Positions 9,601-20,148 of a stretch of 64,000 bases of DNA are shown one piece after another. The stretch is from Siphonodentalium dalli (Eukaryota > Mollusca > Scaphopoda > Gadilida > Siphonodentaliidae): NCBI GenBank assembly GCA_032622095.1, contig CP136067.1, positions 179,340,556 to 179,404,555 on the forward strand, read 5' to 3'. Numbering within the stretch: the first letter of the stretch is position 1; each line of letters starts with the position of its first letter. Position numbers and translations under genes: made by a program. The notes under the pieces are model-generated. The model worked only from the letters and a program-made list of their open reading frames with translations. It searched no databases and was not told where the DNA came from.

Positions 9601-12519
9601 AAAATGCATGATTTGGAACAGTAAACACGGAAGTGAAAACAAAACAAAATGCGGAAGTGAAACGTCTGCTAATCCACCACAGTACTGCGCGCACATCACA
9701 ATTTCACTGATTCATTCAGCAGAGTTACTTCGTGACACCACAGAGTCCCGATAAAAAGTCATATTGAACACTCGGGGGGTCCAATATGGCATTCGGAAGT
9801 CCAATATGACTTTTTCCCGGATTATTATGTGGCGGCTTTTGTCCAATCAGAAATAGTGTTATTTAAGGGATGGATAATAAATAGGTATTCATGTACATGT
9901 ATACTGTAGTTTATTTTATAATCTATTCAGTATATAAAGGGTTAATAATTAAGTTTGTGCATCACCACAGTTTATACTATTACTATCAAACAGTCGTGCA
10001 TAATAATAGGCTTCATAGTATGGGGTCATAATTAAGGTTTACACAAATCTCACACAAAATGTCCATAGTACAATCGAACAGAATGTATACAGCTCAGCAC
10101 ACAATGTAATGGCATCATTGAGCAATGAAGAGGTTAACCCTCTCTTTACTAGATGGATTCACCCCTTACAAAATTATACATAAGAGCGGTCTATTATTTA
10201 TTTGGAGGAGTGTTCAAGAAATAAAACCGACGACAGACAATAAACACATAATACAAGAGCATAATGATTCAAATTCATTCGTGGGAAATGTTCAGATAAT
10301 AAGTTCAAGAGTCAAAGTGAATTTATTATGTGAACATTTCCTAAGGGAACTACTCATCAATGAGTATTTAATATAGAAATAGGTTAATACATCTCTAATA
10401 TTAACAAAACACAAGTAAGGAACTATTATGATCTTACCACTTTTTCCTTTTGGGATCAAATTTCGAGCTCTCAGAACTGTAACCAGAAAAGAACAATGTT
10501 AGTGACAGCCTTTTACGGTTTCTATCAAGTATGAACAAAGAGAGATTACTCTATTTCTGATGTTATATTTTACACATGAGACAAGATGAGACTGGCCAAG
10601 AAAAGTGTATATCAAGATTTATGCTGCTCTCCATTACAATATCAAATTGAAATAAAATTCTACTAGTTTAACCCTTTCAGTGCCAAGTACGATTTTTGTA
10701 TCAACCCAAATTTCCTTGATCATTTTTCAAATTTATTGATTATAATAATGTGACACATTGATGGAAAGAGCTCTCACATTATTATATGGGTTGATACAAA
10801 AATCGGACTTGGCACTGAAAGGGTTAATTAAAGACATATTAAGGTCTTATTCGGGTGCGTGAAACTGAGAAGTTAGTATTCAGGTTCTATACCAATTGGA
10901 GGAATGTAGCATTCTATTAACATCGCTATAAATCTCAAACAAATCGACTGTACTACTCCATAGAAAATATAGTCTGAACTGCACTGAAATGTAAATATTT
11001 ACTTCTCGAATCAGGATGCAACTATCTGCAATAAACTAATAAGAACGATTTCATCATCGAGAGTCACTGAATTTAATTAATACAGTAATGCCCTAAATAA
11101 TCGATCTCCTTAAACACAGCAGAATTATGGGTAACTTTTCAGGATTTAGTCGGAAATATGGCTTGTTGCCATTCATCGGAAAGCTCTCCCCGATTACTTA
11201 GGGCATTACTGTATATAAGAAGGAATATGCGTTGTCAATTTGGATATAATTTATAAAAAAATAACTACTTTGAGCCTGATTATTCTCCATTTCTATTTGG
11301 TCACCCTACCGCAGTGTTTCACATCACTTTAAAACAATTTAAATATTATTTAAATTTTGGATAACTATGGTAATGCTGTACCAGTTTTAAGACCCTGATG
11401 ATATGGCCCTTGCTCTTTGGAGTGTGTATCTAAATGTCTAGTACCGATATAGAATTGATACCGCTATGTTTCCTGAAAAGGCACGGACTGACACCACTGG
11501 TTTCTATAGTTACCCCCTCGGGTTACAATGAAGTGGATGTAATTAGCATAATTTTTATGAGAAAGTTCTATTTATTTGGAGCTGTCAAAACATTAGAACC
11601 CATAAGATAAATTACAAGTACATGTACTTATTAAAGCCACATGGCGGTTTGCGCTCCAAAATACACCTAATAATATTCGCTGATAATAACTTTGAACATG
11701 GTGTTTGGGTCATAAACAAACAACAGTCATGTGCATGGTATGGAACAGAAAAGAGTGTTCCGTGTTAAGACTATTCCTGATATGGTAGAAATAAAGAGCA
11801 GTTGTTTCACTTTTCTGCGAAACATTGAAAACCGCTGGAAAATGGCAGTGGCTATGGCAAGTATTTTTCAAAGCATATCAAGCCAGTATAATGATATTTC
11901 ATGTATTTATATGTACGTCCTTCCAAAATATGTCAACAAAATTTGGAAGCTCGAATAAACCATGTCCGTTTAATATGAATATCTTTTTAAAAATCACCCC
12001 CCCCCTCCCCCCCCCCCCCCCTTTTCGGTACGCGGGATTCAATTCAGGGTGTTTAGAAGCCGTACCGGGATTCATACCCCCGAATAAACTGGTATTCTGG
12101 TTCAAGCAAAACATCTTGGACGCAGGTTTTGATGGCGCAAAATAATATTTTGTGCTAGTTATCTGTATGAATGAGTGGGTAGAATAGCTTCTTGGGCATA
12201 TTCGACCACCATGCCATCATAAAGTATCATTAATCGTATCATAACGGCCTCATAACGCCCATAACGCGACCAGCGTCTCTTCGGTCATTAACCGGAAAGC
12301 GTCCGGACTATATTTGATTTGTGTTCCAATTCCAAACTTTTAATTAACCGGTATATTATAAAACAGTCAATTTGTATGTCATTTATTGCATATTATTTCT
12401 TAACATGTATTCAGGATTCACCCCCCAAAATTAACTGGTATTCAGGATTCAGGGGGGAGGGGGGGGGGGGTGATACCCTCATACATACCTGAAAACTGTA
12501 TATGTGTAGGGTTCCACAT
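6546..12519 (-). CDS. RAB11FIP: Rab11-family interacting protein, class I (FIP1/2/5-like), N-terminal C2 part, 4 coding exons
   Basis: Coding exons on the minus strand are 12519-12489, 10476-10438, 7716-7614 and 6674-6546. All junctions are GT/AG and the phases join exactly, giving about 100 residues, open at the 3' end. The protein starts MWNPTHIQFS, then VLRARNLIPKGKS, then GTNDVFVCIQLGKEKYQTS, and ends near HERPKN. Class I Rab11-FIPs begin with W-x-PTH followed by a C2 domain with GTND and QLGKEKY signatures and end in a Rab11-binding coiled coil. They couple Rab11 on recycling endosomes to motors and membrane lipids. Here only most of the C2 domain is visible; the last strand and the Rab11-binding domain must lie left of the window. 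Introns are 939, 2721 and 2012 bp and carry MITEs. Family assignment is by residue pattern from memory, not by a search. Which of FIP1, 2 or 5 is not resolved. Confidence 0.86.
6675..7198. other. Intron sequence without recognised feature
   Basis: AT-rich intronic DNA of the Rab11-FIP-like gene. No open frame, hairpin or repeat that I can name. Confidence 0.6.
7199..7585. mobile_element. piggyBac-like TTAA foldback element, subfamily P2
   Basis: Bounded by TTAACCCTTTACCCAACA and its inverse TGTTGGGTAAAGGGTTAA. Each arm contains its own near-perfect hairpin (CCAATGCATTCTCTTATATA with inverse). The arms are joined by an A/T-rich spacer of TTTTTCTTACATT type. No transposase is present. Relatives lie at 34555-34922 and 41222-41620. 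Confidence 0.8.
7614..7716 (-). CDS. RAB11FIP: Rab11-FIP-like exon, C2 core
   Basis: 103 nt; acceptor TTTTCTACAG, donor GTGAGTAC. Encodes TNDVFVCIQLGKEKYQTS then IIKHTQNPEWFEECD, the classic C2 pattern of a GKEKY strand followed by NPEW. The TTAA foldback element at 7199-7585 begins only 28 bp inside the following intron. Confidence 0.88.
7826..8300. mobile_element. Foldback repeat family G, copy 1
   Basis: Starts with an inverted repeat around TTATACAATGTTGTGTACAG and GTACAAGAA, followed by a second inverted pair, TTATTATCCATC near 7985 and GGATGGATAATAA at 8284-8296. It carries several AGTCCAATATGAC words. A clear second copy is at 9366-9873. No coding capacity. Confidence 0.7.
8385..8555. 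mobile_element. Truncated TTAA element, subfamily P5
   Basis: Right-hand part only: inverted GAGAATGCACTG/CTAATGTATTCTCTTA hairpins, then CACAGGGTTTTCACAA and GAAGGGTTAA at 8546-8555. The left TTAA end is missing. The best related copy is 23000-23193. Confidence 0.6.
8556..9365. other. Intron sequence with one short hairpin
   Basis: Non-coding. A 17-bp-arm hairpin, CAGTAAATTAGGTCTGG (8898-8914) with its inverse ending at 8948, is the only clear structure. The rest shows nothing that I can support. Confidence 0.55.
9366..9873. mobile_element. Foldback repeat family G, copy 2
   Basis: Same order of modules as 7826-8300 (ACAATGTTGTGTGCAGTATG, then the ATTATCCATC pair and AGTCCAATATGAC words). 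It has small indels and about 25 bp of extra sequence in the middle. Confidence 0.7.
9874..10437. other. Intron sequence
   Basis: AT-rich. It includes TTAACCCTCTCTTTAC at 10133, which resembles a TTAA element end, but no convincing partner end. No gene. Confidence 0.5.
10438..10476 (-). CDS. RAB11FIP: Rab11-FIP-like micro-exon
   Basis: 39 nt encoding LRARNLIPKGKS, with split Val and Gly codons at its ends. Acceptor CTGGTTACAG, donor GTAAGATC. It joins MWNPTHIQFS to GTNDVF without a frame break, which is strong support despite the short length. Confidence 0.85.
10668..10827. mobile_element. piggyBac-like TTAA MITE, subfamily P3
   Basis: Compact, 160 bp, with long inverted ends TTAACCCTTTCAGTGCCAAG and GGCACTGAAAGGGTTAA, and matching inner arms around GGGTTGATACAAAAATC. 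TTAA lies at 10668-10671 and 10824-10827. No coding capacity. Confidence 0.8.
10828..11090. repeat. Dispersed repeat family H, copy 1
   Basis: Shares with 14838-15075 the ordered words AAAGACATATTA, GCGTGAAACTGA, ACTCCATAGA, TGTAAATATTTAC and AGAGTCA. A shorter relative lies near 33823 and 43240 (TTATGGGCTTGTTCGGTGCG). Class unknown. Confidence 0.6.
11093..11211. mobile_element. TA-flanked Tc1-like MITE, internally deleted copy
   Basis: TA then CAGTAATGCCCTAAATAATC on the left and GGGCATTACTG then TA on the right. Most of the right arm is deleted, leaving 119 bp against 213 bp for the full element. Confidence 0.8.
11640..11975. repeat. Dispersed repeat family E, copy 1
   Basis: Shares an ordered set of words with 27530-27965, 34075-34500 and 43495-44045: CCAAAATACACCTA, GAAAAGAGTGTTCCGTGTTA, CTATTCCTGATATGGTAGAA, AGCTGGAAAATGG and CATGTCCGTTTAAT. 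Non-coding; likely a non-autonomous transposon of unknown class. Confidence 0.65.
11997..12024. repeat. Poly-C tract
   Basis: A C-run broken by one T, within family E-adjacent sequence. A matching G-rich run with GATTCAGGGGGGAGG lies at 12445-12471. Confidence 0.85.
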
Positions 12520-12593
12520 GGTCTTCAGATATGGATTGGCACCTCTTCCATTCTCCGTCACAACCCCGTCATGATGAGATTCAATTCATATTT
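12489..12593 (-). CDS. RAB11FIP: Rab11-FIP-like start exon with 5' UTR
   Basis: The acceptor is a pyrimidine-rich TTGTTTCTTCCAG and the donor GTATGTAT. The coding part is 12519-12489 (MWNPTHIQFS plus one base). About 74 nt of leader precede the ATG and contain three upstream ATGs, each followed quickly by a stop. I chose this ATG because it gives the family's W-x-PTH start. Confidence 0.8.
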
Positions 12594-12628
12594 CTGGAAG
12601 AAACAAGAGAATTTTTTTATCTCCTTGT

Positions 12629-12703
12629 AAGGCTCCCAGAGGGTGAATTTAGTGATGCTAACCCGTCCCTCTGGGGACCTCATTCAGCAAATGACACAAC
12701 TTG
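12629..12703. mobile_element. Foldback family F fragment
   Basis: The words CCCAGAGGGTGAATTTAGTG and CTCTGGGGACCTCATTC form the inner hairpin of family F. This short remnant lies about 35 bp intronward of the acceptor of the Rab11-FIP-like start exon. Confidence 0.65.
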
Positions 12704-12739
12704 CAGACTTGTCTCCTTGCCAGCAAGCAAACATGTGAT

Positions 12740-13270
12740 GATAGCTGGATAAAAAACAATGAGGCACATGAATCAAAAGCTCTGATTTGATTGTTCGCCT
12801 TTTTTTTTGACTCATGCAGAAAAATTTCCACCTTATAACCTGCGAAACAAATGTGACAGCTGAATAAATAGGAAATATGCCACAGGGTCAGGTGAAACTA
12901 ACAGTGTGAACATATTTTTATTTACAAATAAAAAATGTCAAATATATGTATCATGCATACAATACAACATACATGTATACAGGCCGGTTCAGCGGTAAAA
13001 CTAAATGAAAATACACAAAATATTTGAACTTGTTGACAGAAATTGAGTTATATTTTGCAAATTCTTCATTGTTTAATTATTGTTACATACTTCTTTATGT
13101 TTTATTTGTAGAATGACACTAATTTGTTATGTCATGTGCATATATCCAGAAATGATTTAATTTGATTTGATTAGATAATGGCTCACCTTCAATAAATGAA
13201 GGAGGAGTGCTGTAGCAGGAATGGTTGAAAATGTTGGTGATCTGCAGAAACCTATTTTTCAGAGAGAAAG
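12740..13270. other. Putative first-intron sequence
   Basis: AT-rich, no recognised repeat or gene. Confidence 0.5.
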
Positions 13271-13367
13271 CACAGGTCCCCAGAACAAAATTTGACCCCA
13301 CCCCCAATGATACTTAATCCTATAGTATCATTGGGGGTGGGGTCAAATTTTGTTCTGGGGACCTGTG
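13271..13367. mobile_element. Near-perfect hairpin MITE with 8-bp flanking repeat (hAT-like)
   Basis: Arms of about 43 bp starting CACAGGTCCCCAGAACAAAA and ending with the inverse, around a short AT loop at 13314-13325. AGAGAAAG directly flanks both ends. An 8-bp duplication and a CA...TG end pattern suit hAT elements, but the surrounding GA-rich DNA could mimic the duplication. Confidence 0.6.
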
Positions 13368-13388
13368 AGAGAAAGTAGAGAGAAAGAG

Positions 13389-13392
<4 letters not shown>

Positions 13393-13419
<27 letters not shown>
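13393..13419. repeat. (GA)n microsatellite
   Basis: Uninterrupted AG dinucleotides, about 13 units. Confidence 0.95.
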
Positions 13420-13425
<6 letters not shown>

Positions 13426-14514
13426 TAGTGTCAGTGTAGTTTACTGAGATACTGGTACTAAGAGAGTGAGACAGATAAAGCTGCGTTAGTTACAGATACA
13501 TGTACATGTAAAGATAGTGGGACCACACAGCATGTCCCGCATTGGATGTTATTAATAACATGCATGAATATTTATAAAATTGGGTAAAGAGTAATACACG
13601 CAATTGTAAGTGTATAATATTAACATTGTTCATTAATGATTCATATAATTGTTTTTGCATGTCACTGATATGCCTGTCACGGAGAGATGTCAGATGATCA
13701 AGGCGGGGTGAAACTAATGAATATGCTTCTTAATGGTGCATGCCACTTCTATACATATATATATGCATACTGACATTTTTGTGGTGATTTTCAGTTTAAA
13801 ACTAATCCACGTTTATGCTTTAATAATATCTACTGTCCAACAATTTGTACCAGTATAATACCGGTATACTGGTACAAATTGTTGAACAGTTATTCTGAGC
13901 ACAAAATAACTCTTGGATATTGAAAATTAAACAATTAAGAGGGCTATATCAATATATTAAAAAAGGTATAACATTTCTGATAGTAGCTTGAATTTATAAG
14001 AATTCAACTCCTTACTACAGTGACAATATTACTGGGTCAGGTGAATGTCATATTACAATAATAGTGATGGTACCAAAAAATAGTGATCTCTTCCAAAAAG
14101 TTAATAAAAGTAATATCACCGGTAATACTGTTTTTCAACATGACAGAGTGACACCATTAAGTTAAAACATACTAAGAAGTACCTTCCTGAATTTTACTGA
14201 TCTTTAACATCCCAGTAAAAATATGATCTTCTATAAAAAAAATTTGCATAAGAACAAGTCCTCAACTTTTTGAAACAAGACGCTAAGAAAAACCATGAAA
14301 ACAGGATGAAGAGGACCAAATTTGTTTTCACTGTCCGAACAGGAAAAAGGAAGATGAGAAACAGTTTATCCTGGAATGGCCCCTACATGTATATCAAAAT
14401 AAAAAAAATATATATATAAAGAATTATTCTAAAAAAAAATTGAAAAAACAAGTAATTGTTCCCTTCTCAATCCCACATCATTAAATGTGTCAAGGCAAAC
14501 AGGAAAATTCATAT
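13420..14514. other. Putative first-intron sequence with a 60-bp hairpin
   Basis: Only one clear structure: arms at 13831-13856 and 13865-13890 (CAACAATTTGTACCAGTATA and inverse) around ATACCGG. The rest is AT-rich and featureless to me. Confidence 0.6.
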
Positions 14515-14515
14515 A

Positions 14516-14728
14516 GAGTAATGCTCTAATTAATCAACCTCTTAACAACAGCAGAATTATGGGTAACTTTTCAGGATTTAGTCGGAAATATGGCTTGTTG
14601 CCATTCATCGGAAAGCTCTCCCCGAGAGCTTTCCGATGAATGGCAACAAGCCATATTTCCGACTAAATTCTGAAAAGTTATCCATAATTCTGCTGTGGTT
14701 AAGAAGTCGATTACTTAGAGCATAACTG
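14516..14728. mobile_element. TA-flanked Tc1-like MITE
   Basis: Full-length foldback with diverged ends (AGTAATGCTCTAATTAATC and TTAGAGCATAACTG) and the conserved core CCATTCATCGGAAAGCTCTC followed by its inverse. Confidence 0.8.
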
Positions 14729-14837
14729 TACAGGTATGAGGCTCTGAAGGGGCAGAAGGAAAAACTAAATGACAATACACAAAATGCTGGAACTTGTTGA
14801 CAGACAATTGATTTATATTTTTGCATATTCTTTATTG

Positions 14838-15075
14838 TTTAAAGACATATTATGGACTTGTTTCGGAGCGTGAAACTGATGTTAGTACTCATGCGCTATG
14901 ACAACTGTGGGAATGTAGCACACTACTAACATCGACCATACCACTCCATAGATATCACTGTCTGAACTACGCTTAATTGTAAATATTTACATCCGGATTC
15001 GGGATGCAACAATCGGCGATAAACTAACGCAAATGATTTTGCTATTAAGAGTCATTGCATTGAATTAAGATCAGG
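14838..15075. repeat. Dispersed repeat family H, copy 2
   Basis: Diverged relative of 10828-11090, with the same word order. The downstream phrase TTCTCCATTTCTATTTG and AGTGTTTCACATCACTTTAA follow in both copies (11285 and 15518), so the family may extend further. Confidence 0.6.
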
Positions 15076-16076
15076 GTTCGCGCTGCCGCTTGCCAAACTT
15101 GCCAATGGCAAAAAATATTTTCATTTGACAAAAAATATTTTCATTTGGCAAAAAAATTGGCAAGTGAGTTTTTAATTATGGGATGAGAACTATCTAGTCA
15201 TTACAGACAATACTATGAGAAACCAAAACAAGAAATCTATCAATTTACATGTAGCGCAGTCAGCAATGTTATGTCGACAGTTATATGTAATCTTCTTTAG
15301 TTTTCACAAAACTGTAATACCATCTTTCTGTCAAAATCAAACTTTTTCATCAAACTGATAATCGACCATGGTTGAAATATGAGTCGGGAAAAAAAAGCAA
15401 TATTCTGGTAAGTACTTTGTAATATGATCTCAATGTAGATACCGCAAAAGGTAATAATTAATTTGTTTTGACAGTTAATCCTCCCTTTGTCCGTTTGGAT
15501 TTTGGACGCATGTATAGTTCTCCATTTCTATTTGATCACTGGACCGGAGTGTTTCACATCACTTTAATTATTGTTAAATGCTCTTTATTGGTCCAGCTGT
15601 TGGATGATAAAATTTGATAAAGATAAAGTAAATTATGAATTAGATCCCAGTATAATAAAAATAGCAAATTCTGATAAACTCAGGTATTATTCTACCATAA
15701 TTAAGTAAGTTAAAGGTTTCAGACTTCAAAATTATCTCACTTTCAACTTACCATTGTATTGACGTTCCACATTGACTAAAATCCTTATACCGGTAAGTGC
15801 ATATCTGCTTATGAGCGAAGTTGGAAGATATTATAAGCCAATAAATGTTTATGATGGACATTACAGTCCAAATTGCGAAAAAAAACGTTGAAATGAACAA
15901 CATTTTATTCAAGTATATAAACTATACAATAGCTTGAGGGAAAACTATGAATCCATATTTAACAGCACGGAGGAAATATCAACTGAATCTATTTTAAATC
16001 CAACAATATATTGGGATACAAAACATATTTGTAGATAAGGACAACATAAACTAATATGAGCCCATTCTTGTCAGAT
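15076..16076. other. Putative first-intron sequence
   Basis: Contains a short tandem duplication of TGGCAAAAAATATTTTCATT type near 15107-15150. Otherwise nothing that I can support. Confidence 0.5.
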
Positions 16077-16580
16077 GGTAATTATTATGTATTAGTATTT
16101 GGTGCGAATATTCAAATATTGTTGGCCTCCGAATATTCCTCAGAATATTCGACATAAATTTATTGCTTTGGCTTTCGGTCGTAATTGTACCTCACGACAC
16201 TGGCGTGTATACAACCGTGTATATTTATTTTCGTTGCCAATGGTAATTATGTATTAGGGTTCGGTCCGAATATTCAAATATTCGCTTGAATAATGTTGGC
16301 TTCTGAATATTCCTCAGAATATTTGACATAAACTTATTGCTTTGGCGTACGGTCATAATTGTACCTCACGATACAACCATGCATATTTATTTTCGTCGCC
16401 GATGGTAATTATGTATTAGAGATCGGTCCGAATATTCAAATATTCACTTGAATAATGTTGGCTTCCATATATTCCTCAAAATGCATGTATTTGACATAAA
16501 CTTAACTTTGGCTTACGGTCATAATTGTACCTCCGACACTGGCTTAATGTATACAACCATGCATATCTATTATCGTCGCT
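16077..16580. repeat. Tandem repeat, ~163-bp period, three copies
   Basis: GGTAATTAT...TATTAG restarts near 16077, 16242 and 16403. Each copy contains CCGAATATTCAAATATT, GAATATTCCTCAGAATATT and GTCGTAATTGTACCTC variants, and each unit is itself rich in short inverted GAATATTC words. Confidence 0.8.
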
Positions 16581-16739
16581 TGGGCCATGTCTGTGGTTAT
16601 AGAATTTTGGCTGTTTCACCCTATCAGAAACATAGATTTCCAGCTTATGCATATAAGTGTTTCGTCAAATGTATAGATCTAAATGTACATCTACAATGTA
16701 TTGTAGGAAGTAAATTTGATAACATTGAAACTTAAACAA

Positions 16740-17679
16740 ATACCTGGCATTACATATTGGCATTGCTGTTGCATATCGGTAGGTGGGATAAACGATCGTA
16801 TATGGGTCTCTTAGAAGTTCATAAATGAAAAGATGACATCAGGTCAAAACAAAATCAGACATTTTCGGAAGTATTGTGGCACAACTACTAATCTGTGGAG
16901 CTTCATGAAAAGTAAGCATGAGACCATACTCTGGACGGAACTGAGATATCTCAATATATAGTGCTACAAATATAACCAATATAGATATTTACTTATGTTG
17001 TGTTACATCTTATAGAAAATTATTATAATGCAGTTATTAACTTGATTCTTAAATAACGAGGTACCAGTATGTACTGCACGTTTTCGCATTTTTACATACA
17101 GATATGTATGTACTGTATAGTACAAATGCTCTTGAGAACAAGGTATTTTGCAATGCCAAGAGTGCTAAATATTCTAACAAGGTTATATGACACTCATATC
17201 AGCCACTGGAAAGATTTGAAGAAAAAATAAATCAAGACAAAATACCGGTACATGTATTTCCTATCAAACTTATAGACGTGGAAAATTCAAAATCAAATCA
17301 AATCAAGGCACTAGAGTTAACACATGTTGACATGCAAGTATGCTAATCTACATGTATTCGTATTATATGTTAACAGTATGTAGATCCTCTTAGTAATTTC
17401 ATTATAAAAACTACATAAATTAAACTTATACCTATTTAATTAGTGAATCCTTGAACAAAAACATGCTAAAAAACACAGTGGGATCGAGCCATACCTGTAT
17501 TGCATACCTAGTTATAATACTACACTCAACGTGAACATTCTTTCGTTTGTAACACATGGCTGTGAAATAACATATATAAGCTCTCCAGAAACAAACAGAT
17601 AGCTGGTTATCCACAACTGTTACCGATCTACTTGTGAAATTCTTTTGTGAGATTCTGGAAGCTGTCTTTAAAGTTTGAG
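16740..17679. other. Putative first-intron sequence
   Basis: AT-rich; I see no repeat family or gene. Confidence 0.45.
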
Positions 17680-18000
17680 ACCACGTAGTCTACTCTCCCA
17701 GTGAGAGGGAAACAGAGAGAGTTGAGATCAATTTCATGTCTCGTCAAACATGCTTCGTGTACAATTAACATGTCTCGTCAAACATGCTTCGTGGACAATG
17801 TGTACATGTCGACATATGGAATTTGAAGAATAAGTCTTCCATCATACATGTAGATGCATTTTTTTCTGGTGAATTTGGGACCATAAATGGTATTTCATTT
17901 TATATCACACTTTATTTTGCAAGATACAATGTACGTAACTTACAAACCGCATAATGAATATCCATGACCTGACAAATGATCATAAATACCGAAGGTTCAA
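17680..18000. repeat. Locally duplicated segment, copy 1
   Basis: Shares CAGTGAGAGGGAAACAGAGA, TCAAACA, ATGTGTACATGTC, CATATGGA and TTTGAAGAATAAGTCTT with 18775-19040 in the same order. A 29-bp piece, ACATGTCTCGTCAAACATGC onward, is itself tandemly doubled at 17738-17790. Confidence 0.7.
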
Positions 18001-18267
18001 GAACAGATCTATTTTATTAATTACATTACAGTATGTAAACAGATTATAGACAGATTGTCAATGCTTTTTGACAGTGATTGACAGAGGAAATATGCAAAGA
18101 AAAAGCCAAGATTCGGAACATTTATTTTGTACATGGCACTTAAGTTTGAGGCAGGCAGATTACTGGAAACATTTTATTTTGGACTAAACCGTTATCAATG
18201 ACTCGATCAAGTTAAAGCCACAAGGCCGTCTTCAAAGTTTGAGTCAGAGATATTATACCGGCTCTGG

Positions 18268-18769
18268 TTAAAGGCACGTGAGGCCTTTGTTGTCGAAAAT
18301 ATTCATATTTGTTCCAATCACCGTAAACAGAAAAACATTAAAACGCATACAGTTTCGTTCATATATACCATGACCATCGCGTAAACAGCATGTTATCATA
18401 AAGATTTACTATATTTTACCAAAGCAAGAGCCTGATTGTGTTACAGAAGACAGCACAATGCTGCTGGCTAATCACACACAAATGGCAAAAACGCTCTTTA
18501 TTCGTTCCATATCAGGAATTCACCAACAAAGAACGCTCTTTATGTTGACCATCATAATATAAACAAACAACAGAAAAGTTACTTTTTATGCTCTTGTTTA
18601 CATAACAATGGTCAAAGATATGACAATAACATACTGTTTGTGCGATATTTCTCATTTGTATACGGACAAAGTCTGTCTACATTTTGTTGTTCTTTCTGTT
18701 TGTGGCGGTTTTTGACGGGTGGAAATATTTTCACAGGATACCCACCGCCAAGGCCAACCGTACCTTTAA
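18268..18769. mobile_element. piggyBac-like TTAA MITE, subfamily P1, copy 2
   Basis: TTAA at 18268-18271 and 18766-18769. Ends are TTAAAGGCACGTGAGGC and the inverse of TTAAAGGTACGGTTGGCC. It shares interior words with 5891-6418 (AATATTCATATTTGTTC, AACGCTCTTTAT twice, ATACCCACCGCCAA). It sits between the two copies of the local duplication. Confidence 0.78.
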
Positions 18770-18774
18770 GTCCA

Positions 18775-19040
18775 TAATTTTTATAGTCTACACTCTCACA
18801 GTGAGAGGGAAATAGAGAGACTGAGATCAATAGTAAATCTTGTCAAACACATTGAATCGTCTATAATGTGTACATGTACATGTACTAGTATGTCCACATA
18901 TGGATTTGAAGAATAAGTCTTACATCATGGATTCATTTATTTCTGATGAAAGTTTGGACTATATTGATGTTTCATTTTATATTACACTGTTATTTATTTT
19001 TGCAAGATAAAATATAACTTAGAAACTGTACAATGAACGT
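18775..19040. repeat. Locally duplicated segment, copy 2
   Basis: Diverged direct repeat of 17680-18000 (see word order there), immediately to the right of the TTAA element. Confidence 0.65.
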
Positions 19041-19307
19041 GACCCCCATGACAGTACGGTAGTCACAGAAAAGCATGCACTTTTGAGTTGGGACATTCAC
19101 CTACATTGAAGTACATTATTAAGGAACAGATAATAATTAAGAAATATATTCCCCGTGTTATTTTTCGACTTTATAAGGTTCCCTGTCAAAACTTCAAAAA
19201 GTTCCATGGTTTTGTACTGGTGGACTGTGATCTCTACGGGCGTTAGCCAGAGTAGAGATTCATGGCATGATCTAGTATTCAGGAAGAGATAAACCATACA
19301 TGTATCT

Positions 19308-19504
19308 TTAACCCTTTAACAAAATAAGTCTGTTAAAGAATATAAGAATAAATTATTAAAATTGTAAAAAAAATAAAATTGTTAGGCCAATGCATTCTCT
19401 TATATATGTGAGGCGACCTATGGTCGACTCACATATATAAGAGAATGCATTGGCACAGGGTATATGGGTTGATACAAAAATCGACCTGGCACTCAAAGGG
19501 TTAA
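19308..19504. mobile_element. piggyBac-like TTAA element, mixed P2/P3 structure
   Basis: TTAACCCTTTAAC on the left and CTCAAAGGGTTAA on the right. The middle holds the P2 hairpin (CCAATGCATTCTCTTATATA with inverse), and the right end resembles P3 (GGGTTGATACAAAAATCG). It looks like a recombinant of the two subfamilies. Confidence 0.7.
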
Positions 19505-19584
19505 TTAGATCTACAGCTAAAAGATTGGTCAACACCAAACACCAGAGTAAACAGTAAAATGAATGCTACCAGGCCTCAAAATTG

Positions 19585-19706
19585 GGTGCTGGACATTTGC
19601 AGAATGAGGTCCCTCTGAGGATGAATTTGGTGATGCTAACCCACTGTGCAGGGTAGCGTCACTAAATTAACCCTCGGTGGACCTCATTTGGCAAATGTCC
19701 AGCACC
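19585..19706. mobile_element. Foldback family F, short form
   Basis: Single hairpin with ends GGTGCTGGACATTTGC and its inverse, and inner arms of GAATGAGGTCC type around a GCTAACCCACTGTGCAGGGT loop. Confidence 0.7.
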
Positions 19707-19763
19707 ATATAGTGAGGTCTGTACACTGCATTTTATGCCATATACATGTACATGTAGCTACTA

Positions 19764-19976
19764 CAGTAATGCCCTAAGTAATCGACTCTTTAACAATTGC
19801 AGAATTATGGGTAACTTTTCAGGATTTAGTCGGAAATATGGCTTGTTGCCATTCATCGGAAAGCTCTCCCCGAGAGCTTTCCGATGAATGGCAACAAGCC
19901 ATATTTCCGACTAAATCCTGAAAAGTTACCCATAATTCTGCTGTGGTTAAGGAGTCGATTACTTAGGGCATTACTG
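19764..19976. mobile_element. TA-flanked Tc1-like MITE, best-preserved copy
   Basis: TA target bases at 19762-19763 and 19977-19978. The ends are CAGTAATGCCCTAAGTAATC and its inverse, and the 213-bp element is almost a full inverted repeat. CAGT...ACTG ends with TA duplication match Tc1/mariner. Confidence 0.85.
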
Positions 19977-20148
19977 TACTTTAGGTATGGAATTTTAAGT
20001 TTAAAGTGGTATTGACTCAAGTCATAAATTCATTTTCATAATAATTACCATGTTGTTTACATCATTCATAGAGCATATGAGTGTAATTTATTTTGCACTC
20101 ATCCATGGCTCAAATTCATTCATTTGTTGCAAATATTCTGTTGAGTAC

